From: SIG440 sp045645485
GTDB taxonomy: Bacteria; Bacillota; Clostridia; Monoglobales; Monoglobaceae
Length of the DNA stretch: 26,467 nt
Reading direction: 5' to 3'
Assembly: GCA_045645485.1 (NCBI GenBank)
Contig: JAZRIX010000003.1
Location: 1-26,467 of the forward strand
Below, piece after piece: positions 1 to 7,161 of this stretch; position 1 is the first letter of the stretch; every line of letters begins with the position of its first letter. The position numbers and the translations under genes were made by a program. A model generated the notes under the pieces. That model ran no database searches, was not told the DNA's origin, and saw only the letters and a program-made list of their open reading frames with translations.

Positions 1-38
1 AACAATAGGAATTTTGTTGATTCCTATTGTTTTTTTTT
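1..38 (+). terminator. Intrinsic terminator of a gene upstream of the window
   Basis: A perfect 12-bp inverted repeat (AACAATAGGAAT at 1-12, its complement at 20-31) encloses a 7-nt loop and runs into a tract of nine T residues (30-38). This is a standard Rho-independent terminator. Its gene lies outside the window. The T-tract end overlaps the -35 of the murT promoter. Confidence 0.85.
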
Positions 39-55
39 GTATAAAATAGTATAAT
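27..55 (+). promoter_or_regulatory. Sigma-A promoter of murT-gatD
   Basis: TTGTTT (27-32) and a perfect TATAAT (50-55) are separated by 17 nt. The -35 lies inside the 3' arm and T-tract of the preceding terminator, so the two elements share bases. Transcription should start near 62. The murT SD (AAGGAG, 74-79) lies 8 nt before its ATG. Confidence 0.75.
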
Positions 56-87
56 AGCTGAGTAAATTATTTGAAGGAGTCTTTGTT

Positions 88-1419
88 ATGAGAAAAATTC
101 TTGCGATATGGGTGGCAAAGCTTTCTGCAATTGCGGGACGCATTCTGGGGAAGAATTCATCATCAGGTCCCGGAACAATTGCGTTAAAGATTTGCCCTGA
201 TTTGATTGAAAAACTAAAGGGAAATGTAAAAAACAAGGTTATCGTTACCTGCGGCACAAATGGAAAAACAACCACAAACAATCTTATTTACAGTGCACTG
301 AAGGAATGCGGTTATTCTGTTGTGTGCAACAACCTCGGTGCAAACATGCTTAGCGGTGTTGCAACAGCCTTTGCACTCGAGTGTAACTGGCTGGGAAAAT
401 TTAAGGCGGATTATGCCTGCCTTGAGGTGGATGAAGCTTCAACGGTCAGAGTATTTGAACACATAAAGCCTGATTATGTTGTCATTACAAATCTGTTCCG
501 TGATCAGCTTGACCGTTATGGTGAAGTTGATATGACGGTAGCTCTTATCAAAAAAGCTCTTGTCATGGCGGACAACCCTGTTCTTATCCTCAACGGTGAT
601 GATCCAGTTACTGCATCATTCGGTAACGGATGCAAAAACGCTGTATACTACGGCATAGGCGAAAAGGTTCTGCCACAGAACGAAACCTTGAAGGAAGGTC
701 GCTACTGTACGGTATGCGGTGCAGAACAAAAATATAATTATTTTCATTACAGCCAGCTTGGTGACTACTACTGCCCTGAATGCGGCAACAAGCGTCCTGA
801 ACTTGATTTCAATGCAAAAAACGTTGACTTGTCAAAAGGACTTCGATTCACTGTAAAAGACCAGAGAATTGAACTTAATTACCGTGGTTTTTACAATATT
901 TATAATATTCTTGCGGTTTATTCGGCAATGAATACTATGGGGATTAAATACGGTTTATTCCGCAAGGCTCTTGAAAACTACAAGCCTCAGGTCGGAAGGA
1001 TGGAAGAAATAAATCTGGGTAAACCTGTGATTCTGAATCTTGCAAAGAATCCAGCAGGATTCAATCAGGCAATTGCAACAGTGCTTCAGGACCCCAGAAA
1101 AAAGGATATAATCTTTGCAGTAAATGATGCACCCAGTGACGGACAGGATGTTTCGTGGCTTTGGGATGTGGATTTTGGCAAGATAACAGAAGCAAATGTC
1201 AATACGGTTTCACTTTCTGGAAAACGTCTTTATGACCTTGCGTTGAGATTCAAATATGATGATATTAAAGCTGATTATATAAGTCCTGATATAAAGGAAT
1301 TAGTTTTAAAGTGCCTTGAATCTGATGCGGAAGTTTGTTATGCTCTGGTGAACTATACAGCATTGTTCGGAACAGAAAAAATAATGCTTGATATCAAAAA
1401 AGAAAGAGGTGGAAAATAA
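88..1419 (+). CDS. murT: Lipid II isoglutaminyl synthase, MurT subunit
   Basis: MurT is the Mur-ligase-like ATP-dependent subunit of the MurT/GatD complex. The complex amidates the alpha-carboxyl of D-Glu in the lipid II stem peptide to D-isoglutamine at the cytoplasmic membrane face. The 443-residue length matches known MurT proteins. The Mur-ligase P-loop GTNGKTTT is at residues 56-63. A four-Cys zinc ribbon, CxxC at 207/210 and CxxC at 229/232, is inserted in the central domain, as is characteristic of MurT and absent from MurC-F. The C-terminal DUF1727 part carries the acidic stretch around DGQDVSWLWDVDF. The ATG follows AAGGAG. The stop codon overlaps the gatD start by one base (TAATG), indicating translational coupling in a two-gene operon. 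Family assignment is firm. Confidence 0.95.
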   Translation: MRKILAIWVAKLSAIAGRILGKNSSSGPGTIALKICPDLIEKLKGNVKNKVIVTCGTNGKTTTNNLIYSALKECGYSVVCNNLGANMLSGVATAFALECNWLGKFKADYACLEVDEASTVRVFEHIKPDYVVITNLFRDQLDRYGEVDMTVALIKKALVMADNPVLILNGDDPVTASFGNGCKNAVYYGIGEKVLPQNETLKEGRYCTVCGAEQKYNYFHYSQLGDYYCPECGNKRPELDFNAKNVDLSKGLRFTVKDQRIELNYRGFYNIYNILAVYSAMNTMGIKYGLFRKALENYKPQVGRMEEINLGKPVILNLAKNPAGFNQAIATVLQDPRKKDIIFAVNDAPSDGQDVSWLWDVDFGKITEANVNTVSLSGKRLYDLALRFKYDDIKADYISPDIKELVLKCLESDAEVCYALVNYTALFGTEKIMLDIKKERGGK

Positions 1420-2156
1420 TGTCCGGATACAGTATCAATATTGTACATCTCTACCCTGACCTTCTCAATTTGTACGGTGACAAAGGAAATATTGAAGCCT
1501 TGAAAAAACGTCTTTTGTGGCGTAATATTGAAGTCAATGTAACGGAATGTACTTGCGACAATACAGAAATAGATTTTGAAAATACAGATATTTTCTTTTT
1601 GGGCGGCGGTTCTGACCGTGAACAGGAAACTGTACTTTCAAAGCTTATGCAGTATAAAACTGAATTTTTGGAATTTGCTGACAAAGGCGGCACAATACTT
1701 GCAGTGTGTGGCGGTTTTGAGCTTTTGGGCAAGGAAATTTTGAATTCAGAAAAAATTACTGAAGGCTTGGGAGTTCTGGATATAAGCACCGATCTTTCAA
1801 ATGCAAAAAACAGACTTATCGGCAATATTGTTCTGGAATGTGAAGGCTTGACAGACAAAATTGTTGGTTTTGAAAATCATGGAGGAAGAATTGATATAAG
1901 AAATCACACGCCCCTCGGAAAGGTACTGAAGGGTTTTGGCAACAACGGTAAAAGTGAAGAGGAGGGCGTTGTGTTCAAAAATGTTACGGCAACATATCTG
2001 CACGGACCTTTGCTCCCAAAGAATCCTCAACTGTGTGACAGAATTCTTTTACAAACTCTTTCGCATAAATATGAAGATTTTTGCGAGCTTTCTCCTCTTG
2101 ACGACAAGCTTGAGCATTCTGCAAATGAGTATGTTGCAAAAAGCTTGCTATCATAA
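1419..2156 (+). CDS. gatD: Lipid II isoglutaminyl synthase, GatD glutaminase subunit
   Basis: GatD is a class I (triad) glutamine amidotransferase that hydrolyses glutamine and passes ammonia to MurT for lipid II amidation. At 245 residues it matches the usual length for single-domain GatD. The nucleophile elbow LAVCGGFELLG places Cys at residue 97. The catalytic His is at 195 in YLHGPLLPKNP. The N-terminal segment (NIVHLYPDLLNLYGDKGN) is typical of the GatD/CobB-CobQ-like glutaminase family. The gene starts on the last base of the murT stop. No terminator was found between its stop and the spo0A promoter about 95 nt downstream, so some readthrough into spo0A is possible. Confidence 0.95.
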   Translation: MSGYSINIVHLYPDLLNLYGDKGNIEALKKRLLWRNIEVNVTECTCDNTEIDFENTDIFFLGGGSDREQETVLSKLMQYKTEFLEFADKGGTILAVCGGFELLGKEILNSEKITEGLGVLDISTDLSNAKNRLIGNIVLECEGLTDKIVGFENHGGRIDIRNHTPLGKVLKGFGNNGKSEEEGVVFKNVTATYLHGPLLPKNPQLCDRILLQTLSHKYEDFCELSPLDDKLEHSANEYVAKSLLS

Positions 2157-2249
2157 GACAATAATACTGCTTATACAATATATTGAGACATTTTGCGACA
2201 ATGAACACAATATGCGATGAAAAAGTTGGAAAAAATTGTAAAAAACTAC

Positions 2250-2278
2250 TTGACAAATTTGTTGCTCCTCGTTATAAT
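2250..2278 (+). promoter_or_regulatory. Consensus sigma-A promoter of spo0A
   Basis: TTGACA (2250-2255) and TATAAT (2273-2278) are both perfect and separated by exactly 17 nt, so this should be a strong vegetative promoter. Upstream, TTGCGACAATG (2193-2203) holds the CGACAA core of a reverse-oriented 0A box (TTCGACA), a weak candidate autoregulatory site. I saw no convincing sigma-H promoter. Confidence 0.85.
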
Positions 2279-2323
2279 CTAATTGTAATTGGAAAATTTT
2301 AGAAAATAAAGGAGTAAATTAAA

Positions 2324-3127
2324 ATGGAAAAACAGATTAATGTATTGATTGCGGATGCTGATATGGAATACGCTGAGCTTTTGAGCCGTAATATTTCAGG
2401 TGATTTCAAAATTAACGTATGTGACATTGTTTGCAACGGTTATCAGGTAATTGAAAAGGTTGACATCCTGAAGCCTGATGTGGTTGTTATGGATGTTGTT
2501 CTGCCCAACATTGACGGAATAGGAATTCTTGAAAGGTTGAAATCCAAGCAAAAGGAGTTTGATAATTTTTCAATGCCGAAAATTATAATTCTTTCTACAT
2601 TGAAGAATGACAGAATCGCTCATGACTGTATGAATCTGGGTGCAAACTATTATATGGTGAAGCCCGTAAGCTATGACAGCTTGAGAAATACCATAAGAAG
2701 ACTTTGCGACACTCCTGAGGAAAAGAAAAACAGTTCTTCATTTATAAAAAAATATTCAGTCGGAGAAAACCTTGATGTTGAAACTATGGTTACTGAAATG
2801 ATTCATGAAATCGGTATTCCTGCACATATAAAGGGTTATCAGTATCTCCGTCACGCTATTATGCTTGTAATTGACAATCTTGATGTAATCAATTCAATAA
2901 CAAAAACTCTTTATCCCACAGTTGCACAGGATTTCCGTACAACTCCCAGCCGTGTCGAGCGTGCAATACGTCATGCAATTGAAGTTGCGTGGGACAGAGG
3001 TGATACTGAGGTTCTTGATTCAATTTTTGGTTATACTATTGCAACATCAAAGGGAAAGCCTACCAATTCGGAATTTATTGCTATGATTGCTGATAAACTC
3101 AGACTTCAGATAAAAAACGCAAGCTAA
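2324..3127 (+). CDS. spo0A: Sporulation master regulator Spo0A
   Basis: Spo0A is the phosphorelay response regulator that commits cells to sporulation. The 267-residue protein has an N-terminal receiver domain with acidic residues D11 and D13 and the phospho-acceptor Asp57 in VVMDVVLPNIDG. The conserved switch Lys is in YYMVKPVSYD near residue 107. The C-terminal sigma-factor-like DNA-binding domain (about 150-267) contains the hallmark stretches HIKGYQYLRHAI and TPSRVERAIRHAIEVAW. The ATG follows AAAGGAG (about 2309-2315). In many spore formers spo0A sits beside spoIVB; here it is alone between its own promoter and terminator. The organism is therefore very likely endospore-forming, although Spo0A also occurs in some asporogenous Clostridia. 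Confidence 0.97.
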   Translation: MEKQINVLIADADMEYAELLSRNISGDFKINVCDIVCNGYQVIEKVDILKPDVVVMDVVLPNIDGIGILERLKSKQKEFDNFSMPKIIILSTLKNDRIAHDCMNLGANYYMVKPVSYDSLRNTIRRLCDTPEEKKNSSSFIKKYSVGENLDVETMVTEMIHEIGIPAHIKGYQYLRHAIMLVIDNLDVINSITKTLYPTVAQDFRTTPSRVERAIRHAIEVAWDRGDTEVLDSIFGYTIATSKGKPTNSEFIAMIADKLRLQIKNAS

Positions 3128-3143
3128 TTAGCACATTATAGAT

Positions 3144-3192
3144 AAAAACTGCTCATTTCAAAGGTAAATTCCTTAAAATGAGCAGTTTTTTT
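3144..3192. terminator. Bidirectional terminator between spo0A and the minus-strand operon
   Basis: A perfect 15-bp inverted repeat (AAAAACTGCTCATTT at 3144-3158, complement at 3176-3190) encloses a smaller AAGG/CCTT stem. It is followed by T residues on the + strand and flanked by A residues that become T on the minus strand. It terminates spo0A and should also stop the minus-strand transcript just after the small ORF that ends at 3191. Confidence 0.9.
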
Positions 3193-3313
3193 ATATAATT
3201 TGAATTATTCTGCCAAAGCCGAGGTCTTCCATTGACATTACGTTTCTATTTTCGAGCTTGTACCAAAGAACATCTTTGTCGTTAAGTGTATCAATTTTTG
3301 TAACTATAATCAT
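3191..3313 (-). CDS. Small hypothetical protein, 40 residues
   Basis: This is a 40-codon ORF on the minus strand, below common length cutoffs. It begins MIIVTKIDTL, contains WYKLENRNV and ends GFGRIIQII before TAA. It fills almost all of the space between the RNA methyltransferase stop (3332) and the shared terminator, beginning 18 nt after that stop. Its codon choice (GTT, AAA, GAC, CTT, GGC) resembles the neighbouring genes, and the product contains Trp and Tyr and reads like a compact soluble peptide. No strong SD precedes the ATG, so translation may depend on coupling to the upstream gene. I do not recognise a family and assign no function. It could still be a chance open frame or the remnant of a longer gene. 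Confidence 0.45.
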   Translation of the reverse strand: MIIVTKIDTLNDKDVLWYKLENRNVMSMEDLGFGRIIQII

Positions 3314-3331
3314 AAAGTATTTTCTGCAATC

Positions 3332-4453
3332 TTATTTAAAATATTGATAAATATAGCATTTGAGCATGCCGTTATATACTTTTCTCCGTTTATCTGCAAA
3401 AGTTCCGTAAAGAGGTTCAAACTGTTCATGTGATGTAAGGATAAATTTTTTCGCATAGGGGAATTCTGCAAATTTTCTTCCCATTGTACGGTAAAGCTTT
3501 TCACACAGCTTTGCATCAAGAAGACGTTCACCGTAAGGCGGATTGCAGATTATAACACCTTTTTCGATAAATGGTGTTATCTTTGCCATATCACATACTT
3601 TGAATTTTATTTTGTCTGCAACACCTGCATTTTCAGCATTTTTCTTTGCAATTTCTATAGCCTCAGGATCAATATCAGATGCAAAAATCTGAGTTTTTGT
3701 GTCAAGTCTCATATTGTCCCTTGCTTCGTCACGTGCGTCCTTCCACATATCTTTTGAGATATGGTTTCGCCATGTTTCCGCAACAAACTTTCGTTTTATA
3801 CCCGGCGCAATATTGCAGGCATAAAGTGCAGCCTCTATTGGCAGTGTTCCGCTCCCGCAAAAGGGATCAAGAAAAATTCTGTCACCTCTCCAAAAGCTAA
3901 GGTCAATCATAGAATACGCAAGAGTTTCACGCATAGGTGCAAGTACACTTTTTTCACGGTAACCTCTTTTATAAAGGTTTTCACCGCTTGTATCAATATA
4001 CAGCGTAATAACATCTTTAATCAAAGAAAACTGAATGGGGTAAAGAGGTCCCGTTTCCTCAAAATGTGTTATTCCGTAATGATTTGAAAGTCTCGTGACA
4101 ATTGCTTTTTTGATGATTTTCTGACAGTCGGGAACGCTGTGAAGCTCAGATTTCAATGAATGACCTTTTACGGGGAAAGCAGCATCTGCTTCAATAATAT
4201 TTTCCCAGCTGATTCTTTTGACTTTCTCAAAAAGCTCATCAAAAGAGGTTGCTTTGAATTCAGCAATTCTGATCATTATACGTTCAGCACTGCGAAGATT
4301 AATATTTGCAAGACATATTGCCTCTGCATCACCTTCAAAGGTAACACTGCCGTCTTTTACTTCAGTGGTTTCATAGCCAAGGTGTCTCACCTCGTTGGCG
4401 ACAATTTGTTCTGTTCCCAGCAAAGTGGGAATGGTAAGCAACATTTTTTTCAT
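3332..4453 (-). CDS. THUMP-domain class I SAM-dependent RNA N2-guanine methyltransferase (RlmL/YpsC type)
   Basis: This 373-residue protein has the architecture of the RlmL N-terminal module and Bacillus YpsC. An N-terminal ferredoxin-like plus THUMP RNA-binding region (about 1-160) is followed by a Rossmann-fold methyltransferase domain. The SAM-binding motif is FLDPFCGSGTLPIEAA. A SAM-ribose-contacting acidic residue lies in FASDIDPEAIEIA. The NPPY catalytic motif is in IICNPPYGERL, typical of amino-group (N2-G or N6-A) methylation. The likely substrate is 23S rRNA guanine, by family analogy. The SD AAGGAA precedes the ATG by 8 nt, and a strong minus-strand promoter lies at 4486-4514. The small ORF downstream appears to share the transcript. 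Confidence 0.9.
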   Translation of the reverse strand: MKKMLLTIPTLLGTEQIVANEVRHLGYETTEVKDGSVTFEGDAEAICLANINLRSAERIMIRIAEFKATSFDELFEKVKRISWENIIEADAAFPVKGHSLKSELHSVPDCQKIIKKAIVTRLSNHYGITHFEETGPLYPIQFSLIKDVITLYIDTSGENLYKRGYREKSVLAPMRETLAYSMIDLSFWRGDRIFLDPFCGSGTLPIEAALYACNIAPGIKRKFVAETWRNHISKDMWKDARDEARDNMRLDTKTQIFASDIDPEAIEIAKKNAENAGVADKIKFKVCDMAKITPFIEKGVIICNPPYGERLLDAKLCEKLYRTMGRKFAEFPYAKKFILTSHEQFEPLYGTFADKRRKVYNGMLKCYIYQYFK

Positions 4454-4485
4454 TATGTGATTTCCTTTCGGATGTATTTAAAATT

Positions 4486-4514
4486 ATTATATCATTATAC
4501 AGTGTTTTAGTCAA
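4486..4514 (-). promoter_or_regulatory. Sigma-A promoter of the RNA methyltransferase
   Basis: Read on the minus strand, TTGACT (4514-4509) and TATAAT (4491-4486) are separated by 17 nt. A second TATAAT (4499-4494) lies in the spacer but has no correctly spaced -35. The promoter is divergent from that of mutS2. Confidence 0.8.
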
Positions 4515-4601
4515 ATAAAAAGTTTTATTATTTTTTGCTGTTGATGTAACATATGTTTGACAACTGCGGAACAACTGCAGAATTATTTTTAAAAAGTAAT
4601 G

Positions 4602-4630
4602 TTGCATAAATTAAAAGAATATGATAAAAT
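4602..4630 (+). promoter_or_regulatory. Promoter of mutS2
   Basis: TTGCAT (4602-4607) and TAAAAT (4625-4630) are 17 nt apart, with a TGA just before the -10 that fits an extended -10 (TGn). Another TTGACA at 4557-4562 lacks a good -10. Just upstream, ACAACTGC occurs twice, 10 bp apart (from 4560 and from 4570). Confidence 0.65.
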
Positions 4631-4676
4631 ATTAATTTGATATTATATAGAGATTATACAAAAAAGGAATATAATT

Positions 4677-7040
4677 ATGGATGATAAAACTTTGAGAACA
4701 CTGGAATTTGATAAAATACGTACAAAGCTTGCCGAGTATGCAGTGAATGATGCTGCAAAAGAGTTGGCAATGACGCTTTTTCCTTTTGATAACATTGATG
4801 ATGTGAACACTGCACTTTCCGAAACAGATGCAGCATCTGTTATGATCTGCAAGTTTGGCTCTCCGTCAATCTACGCTGTATCAGAAGTCTTTTCTGCTTT
4901 GAAGAGAATCAAAGTCGGGGGCTCGTTGTCCATGTCAGAGCTTCTTAATGTAGCTAGGGTTCTGAAGTGTGCATCGGGGTTGAAAAAATATTATGACGGT
5001 CATAAAGGGATTCTTGACAGATATTTTTTGTGTCTTGAAAAAGACGACAGAACCGAAGAACGAATCAGCACATCCATAATTTCAGAAACAGAGGTTGCGG
5101 ACGGAGCAACTCCGGAGCTTGCCAATATCAGACGCAAAATGGTCAGAGCGGGTGAAAAAATAAAAGATTCACTCAATTCGATGATTCATTCACCTCATTA
5201 CAGAAAGTTCCTGCAGGACCCCATTGTTACACTTCGAAACGACAGATATGTTGTTCCAGTAAAAGCTGAGCACAGAGGTGATGTGCACGGTATCGTACAC
5301 GATGTTTCAGCGTCGGGTGGAACACTTTTTGTTGAACCTGCAAGCGTTGTTGATGCAAATAATGAGCTTCATACACTGGCTGCCAAGGAAAAGGTTGAAA
5401 TTGAAAAGCTTCTTGCGGAGCTCACATCTCTTGTTGCAGAAATATCTGATATTGTTGAGCAAAACTACCGTACAATTACGGAACTTGATTTTGTATTTGC
5501 AAAGGCAAAGCTGGCACTGGGTATGAAAGCTGTCCGTCCTGAAATGAATACTTCGGGAAGGCTTCTTATCAACAAAGGTCGCCATCCTCTCATTGACCCC
5601 CAAAAAGTTGTTGCTCAGGATATTTCCTTGGGAATAAATTTTGACACACTTGTTGTAACCGGACCTAACACAGGCGGTAAAACCGTTGTTCTCAAAACAG
5701 TAGGCTTGTTTACCCTTATGTCACAATCAGGATTACTGATTCCTGCGGGTGACGGAACACAGCTTGCAGTTTTTGACGGTGTTTATGCAGACATCGGCGA
5801 TGAACAGAGTATCGAGCAAAGTCTGAGTACCTTTTCTGCCCATATGACCAATATTGTAGATATCCTCAATCGTTTTACTCCTAATTCATTGATACTTTTT
5901 GATGAACTTGGTGCAGGAACAGATCCCGTTGAGGGTGCCGCCCTTGCCAATGCAATTCTTGATTATGTAAAAGGTATGGGAGCAAAAACTGTTGCTACAA
6001 CACACTACAGTGAATTGAAGCTTTATGCATTGTCAACAGAAGGGGTGGAAAATGCTTCCTGTGAATTTGATGTTGAAACCCTTAGTCCCACATACAGGCT
6101 TCTTGTTGGTATTCCCGGAAAGAGTAATGCCTTTGCTATATCCAAAAAGCTTGGTCTGTCTGATTATATTATTGAAAAATCAAAGACCTTGCTTTCAGGT
6201 GAAAATGTAAAATTTGAAGATGTACTTTCCTCTATCGAAGAGAACAGGAAAGTAGCTGAAACAGCAAAGTCTGAACAGGAACGCCTGAAGAAAGAAGTTG
6301 CAGAGTTGAAAGAACAGCTTGTTCGTGAAAAAAATGCGCTTGATGAAAAAAGGGAAGTTATACTTGAAAAAGCAAACAGACGAGCTGCTGAGATTATTGA
6401 AAAAGCAAAAGACGAAACCGATGAAGTTCTTGAAAAAATGAGAATTCTTCAGAAGGAAAAAGCAGATCGCGAAACATTAAAGGCAATGGAAGAGGTAAAA
6501 CGTGATTTGCATCAGAGTCTCAAAAAAACAAAAAAACCTCCCATGCCGAAAAAATCGGCACCAGTAAAAACCAATATAAATGCATTGAAGCCGGGAATGA
6601 ATGTTCTGATTGTTGATTTGAATGACAAAGGAACAATTTTGTCTATTGATAAGAAAAACGGTACTGCCCAGATACAGATGGGAATAATGAAGACATCCTC
6701 AAAGCTGACCAATCTTGTTATACTTGAGGATGAAACGAAAAAGAACATCCAGAAGTTTATTCCCCAGAAGCATATGGGTGACGGAGCAAAGACCGTAAAA
6801 ACAGAAATTGACCTTCGGGGTATGATGCTTGAAGAAGCCATGACCGAAACTGATATGTTCCTTGACCGTGCTGCGATGACCGGACTTTCAACGGTTACCA
6901 TTATACACGGAAAGGGTACAGGTGTACTCCGAAACGGCATTCAACAGATGCTGAGACGTCATCCGCACGTTAAATCCTTCCGTCTCGGAAAGTACGGCGA
7001 AGGCGAGAATGGTGTTACTGTTGTTGAAATGAAAAACTGA
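4677..7040 (+). CDS. mutS2: MutS2: ATPase with C-terminal Smr nuclease domain
   Basis: MutS2 family proteins lack the mismatch-recognition domain of MutS. They are linked to suppression of homologous recombination and, in Bacillus, to rescue of collided ribosomes. The 787-residue length is usual. The Walker A motif GPNTGGKT begins at residue 329, and the Walker B/D-loop LILFDELGAGTDPVEGAALA begins near 405. A long Glu/Lys-rich coiled coil spans about residues 515-625. The C-terminal Smr domain (about 710-787) carries EIDLRGMMLEEAM and IHGKGTGVLR, with the DLRG and HGKGTG signatures intact. It has its own promoter, and recJ follows behind a separate promoter. Confidence 0.96.
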   Translation: MDDKTLRTLEFDKIRTKLAEYAVNDAAKELAMTLFPFDNIDDVNTALSETDAASVMICKFGSPSIYAVSEVFSALKRIKVGGSLSMSELLNVARVLKCASGLKKYYDGHKGILDRYFLCLEKDDRTEERISTSIISETEVADGATPELANIRRKMVRAGEKIKDSLNSMIHSPHYRKFLQDPIVTLRNDRYVVPVKAEHRGDVHGIVHDVSASGGTLFVEPASVVDANNELHTLAAKEKVEIEKLLAELTSLVAEISDIVEQNYRTITELDFVFAKAKLALGMKAVRPEMNTSGRLLINKGRHPLIDPQKVVAQDISLGINFDTLVVTGPNTGGKTVVLKTVGLFTLMSQSGLLIPAGDGTQLAVFDGVYADIGDEQSIEQSLSTFSAHMTNIVDILNRFTPNSLILFDELGAGTDPVEGAALANAILDYVKGMGAKTVATTHYSELKLYALSTEGVENASCEFDVETLSPTYRLLVGIPGKSNAFAISKKLGLSDYIIEKSKTLLSGENVKFEDVLSSIEENRKVAETAKSEQERLKKEVAELKEQLVREKNALDEKREVILEKANRRAAEIIEKAKDETDEVLEKMRILQKEKADRETLKAMEEVKRDLHQSLKKTKKPPMPKKSAPVKTNINALKPGMNVLIVDLNDKGTILSIDKKNGTAQIQMGIMKTSSKLTNLVILEDETKKNIQKFIPQKHMGDGAKTVKTEIDLRGMMLEEAMTETDMFLDRAAMTGLSTVTIIHGKGTGVLRNGIQQMLRRHPHVKSFRLGKYGEGENGVTVVEMKN

Positions 7041-7051
7041 TAAATCGACTT

Positions 7052-7091
7052 TGTTTTAGAAAATTTTTAAAAATTTATATGTTTTAGAAAA
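7052..7091 (+). repeat. Direct repeat pair flanking an A/T palindrome upstream of recJ
   Basis: TGTTTTAGAAAA occurs at 7052-7063 and 7080-7091, 28 bp start to start. Between them lies the perfect 16-bp palindrome AAATTTTTAAAAATTT (7061-7076). The set lies immediately upstream of the recJ -35. It may be an UP-element-like or operator sequence, or simple A/T-rich chance. Confidence 0.4.
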
Positions 7092-7097
7092 AAAGTG

Positions 7098-7126
7098 TTG
7101 TTTTTTTGAATAAAACGTGATAAAAT
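7098..7126 (+). promoter_or_regulatory. Promoter of recJ-rel operon
   Basis: TTGTTT (7098-7103) and TAAAAT (7121-7126) are 17 nt apart, with TGA immediately before the -10 (extended -10). A GTAGGAG SD (7147-7153) precedes the recJ ATG at 7162. Confidence 0.65.
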
Positions 7127-7161
7127 GAAAGGTAAAGAATTAGCACGTAGGAGAAAATTTT

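Noticed and set aside
1936..2256. ORFs on both strands around the gatD 3' end and spo0A leader
   Set aside because: They are out of frame with gatD, overlap the spo0A upstream region and lack credible SDs or homology features.
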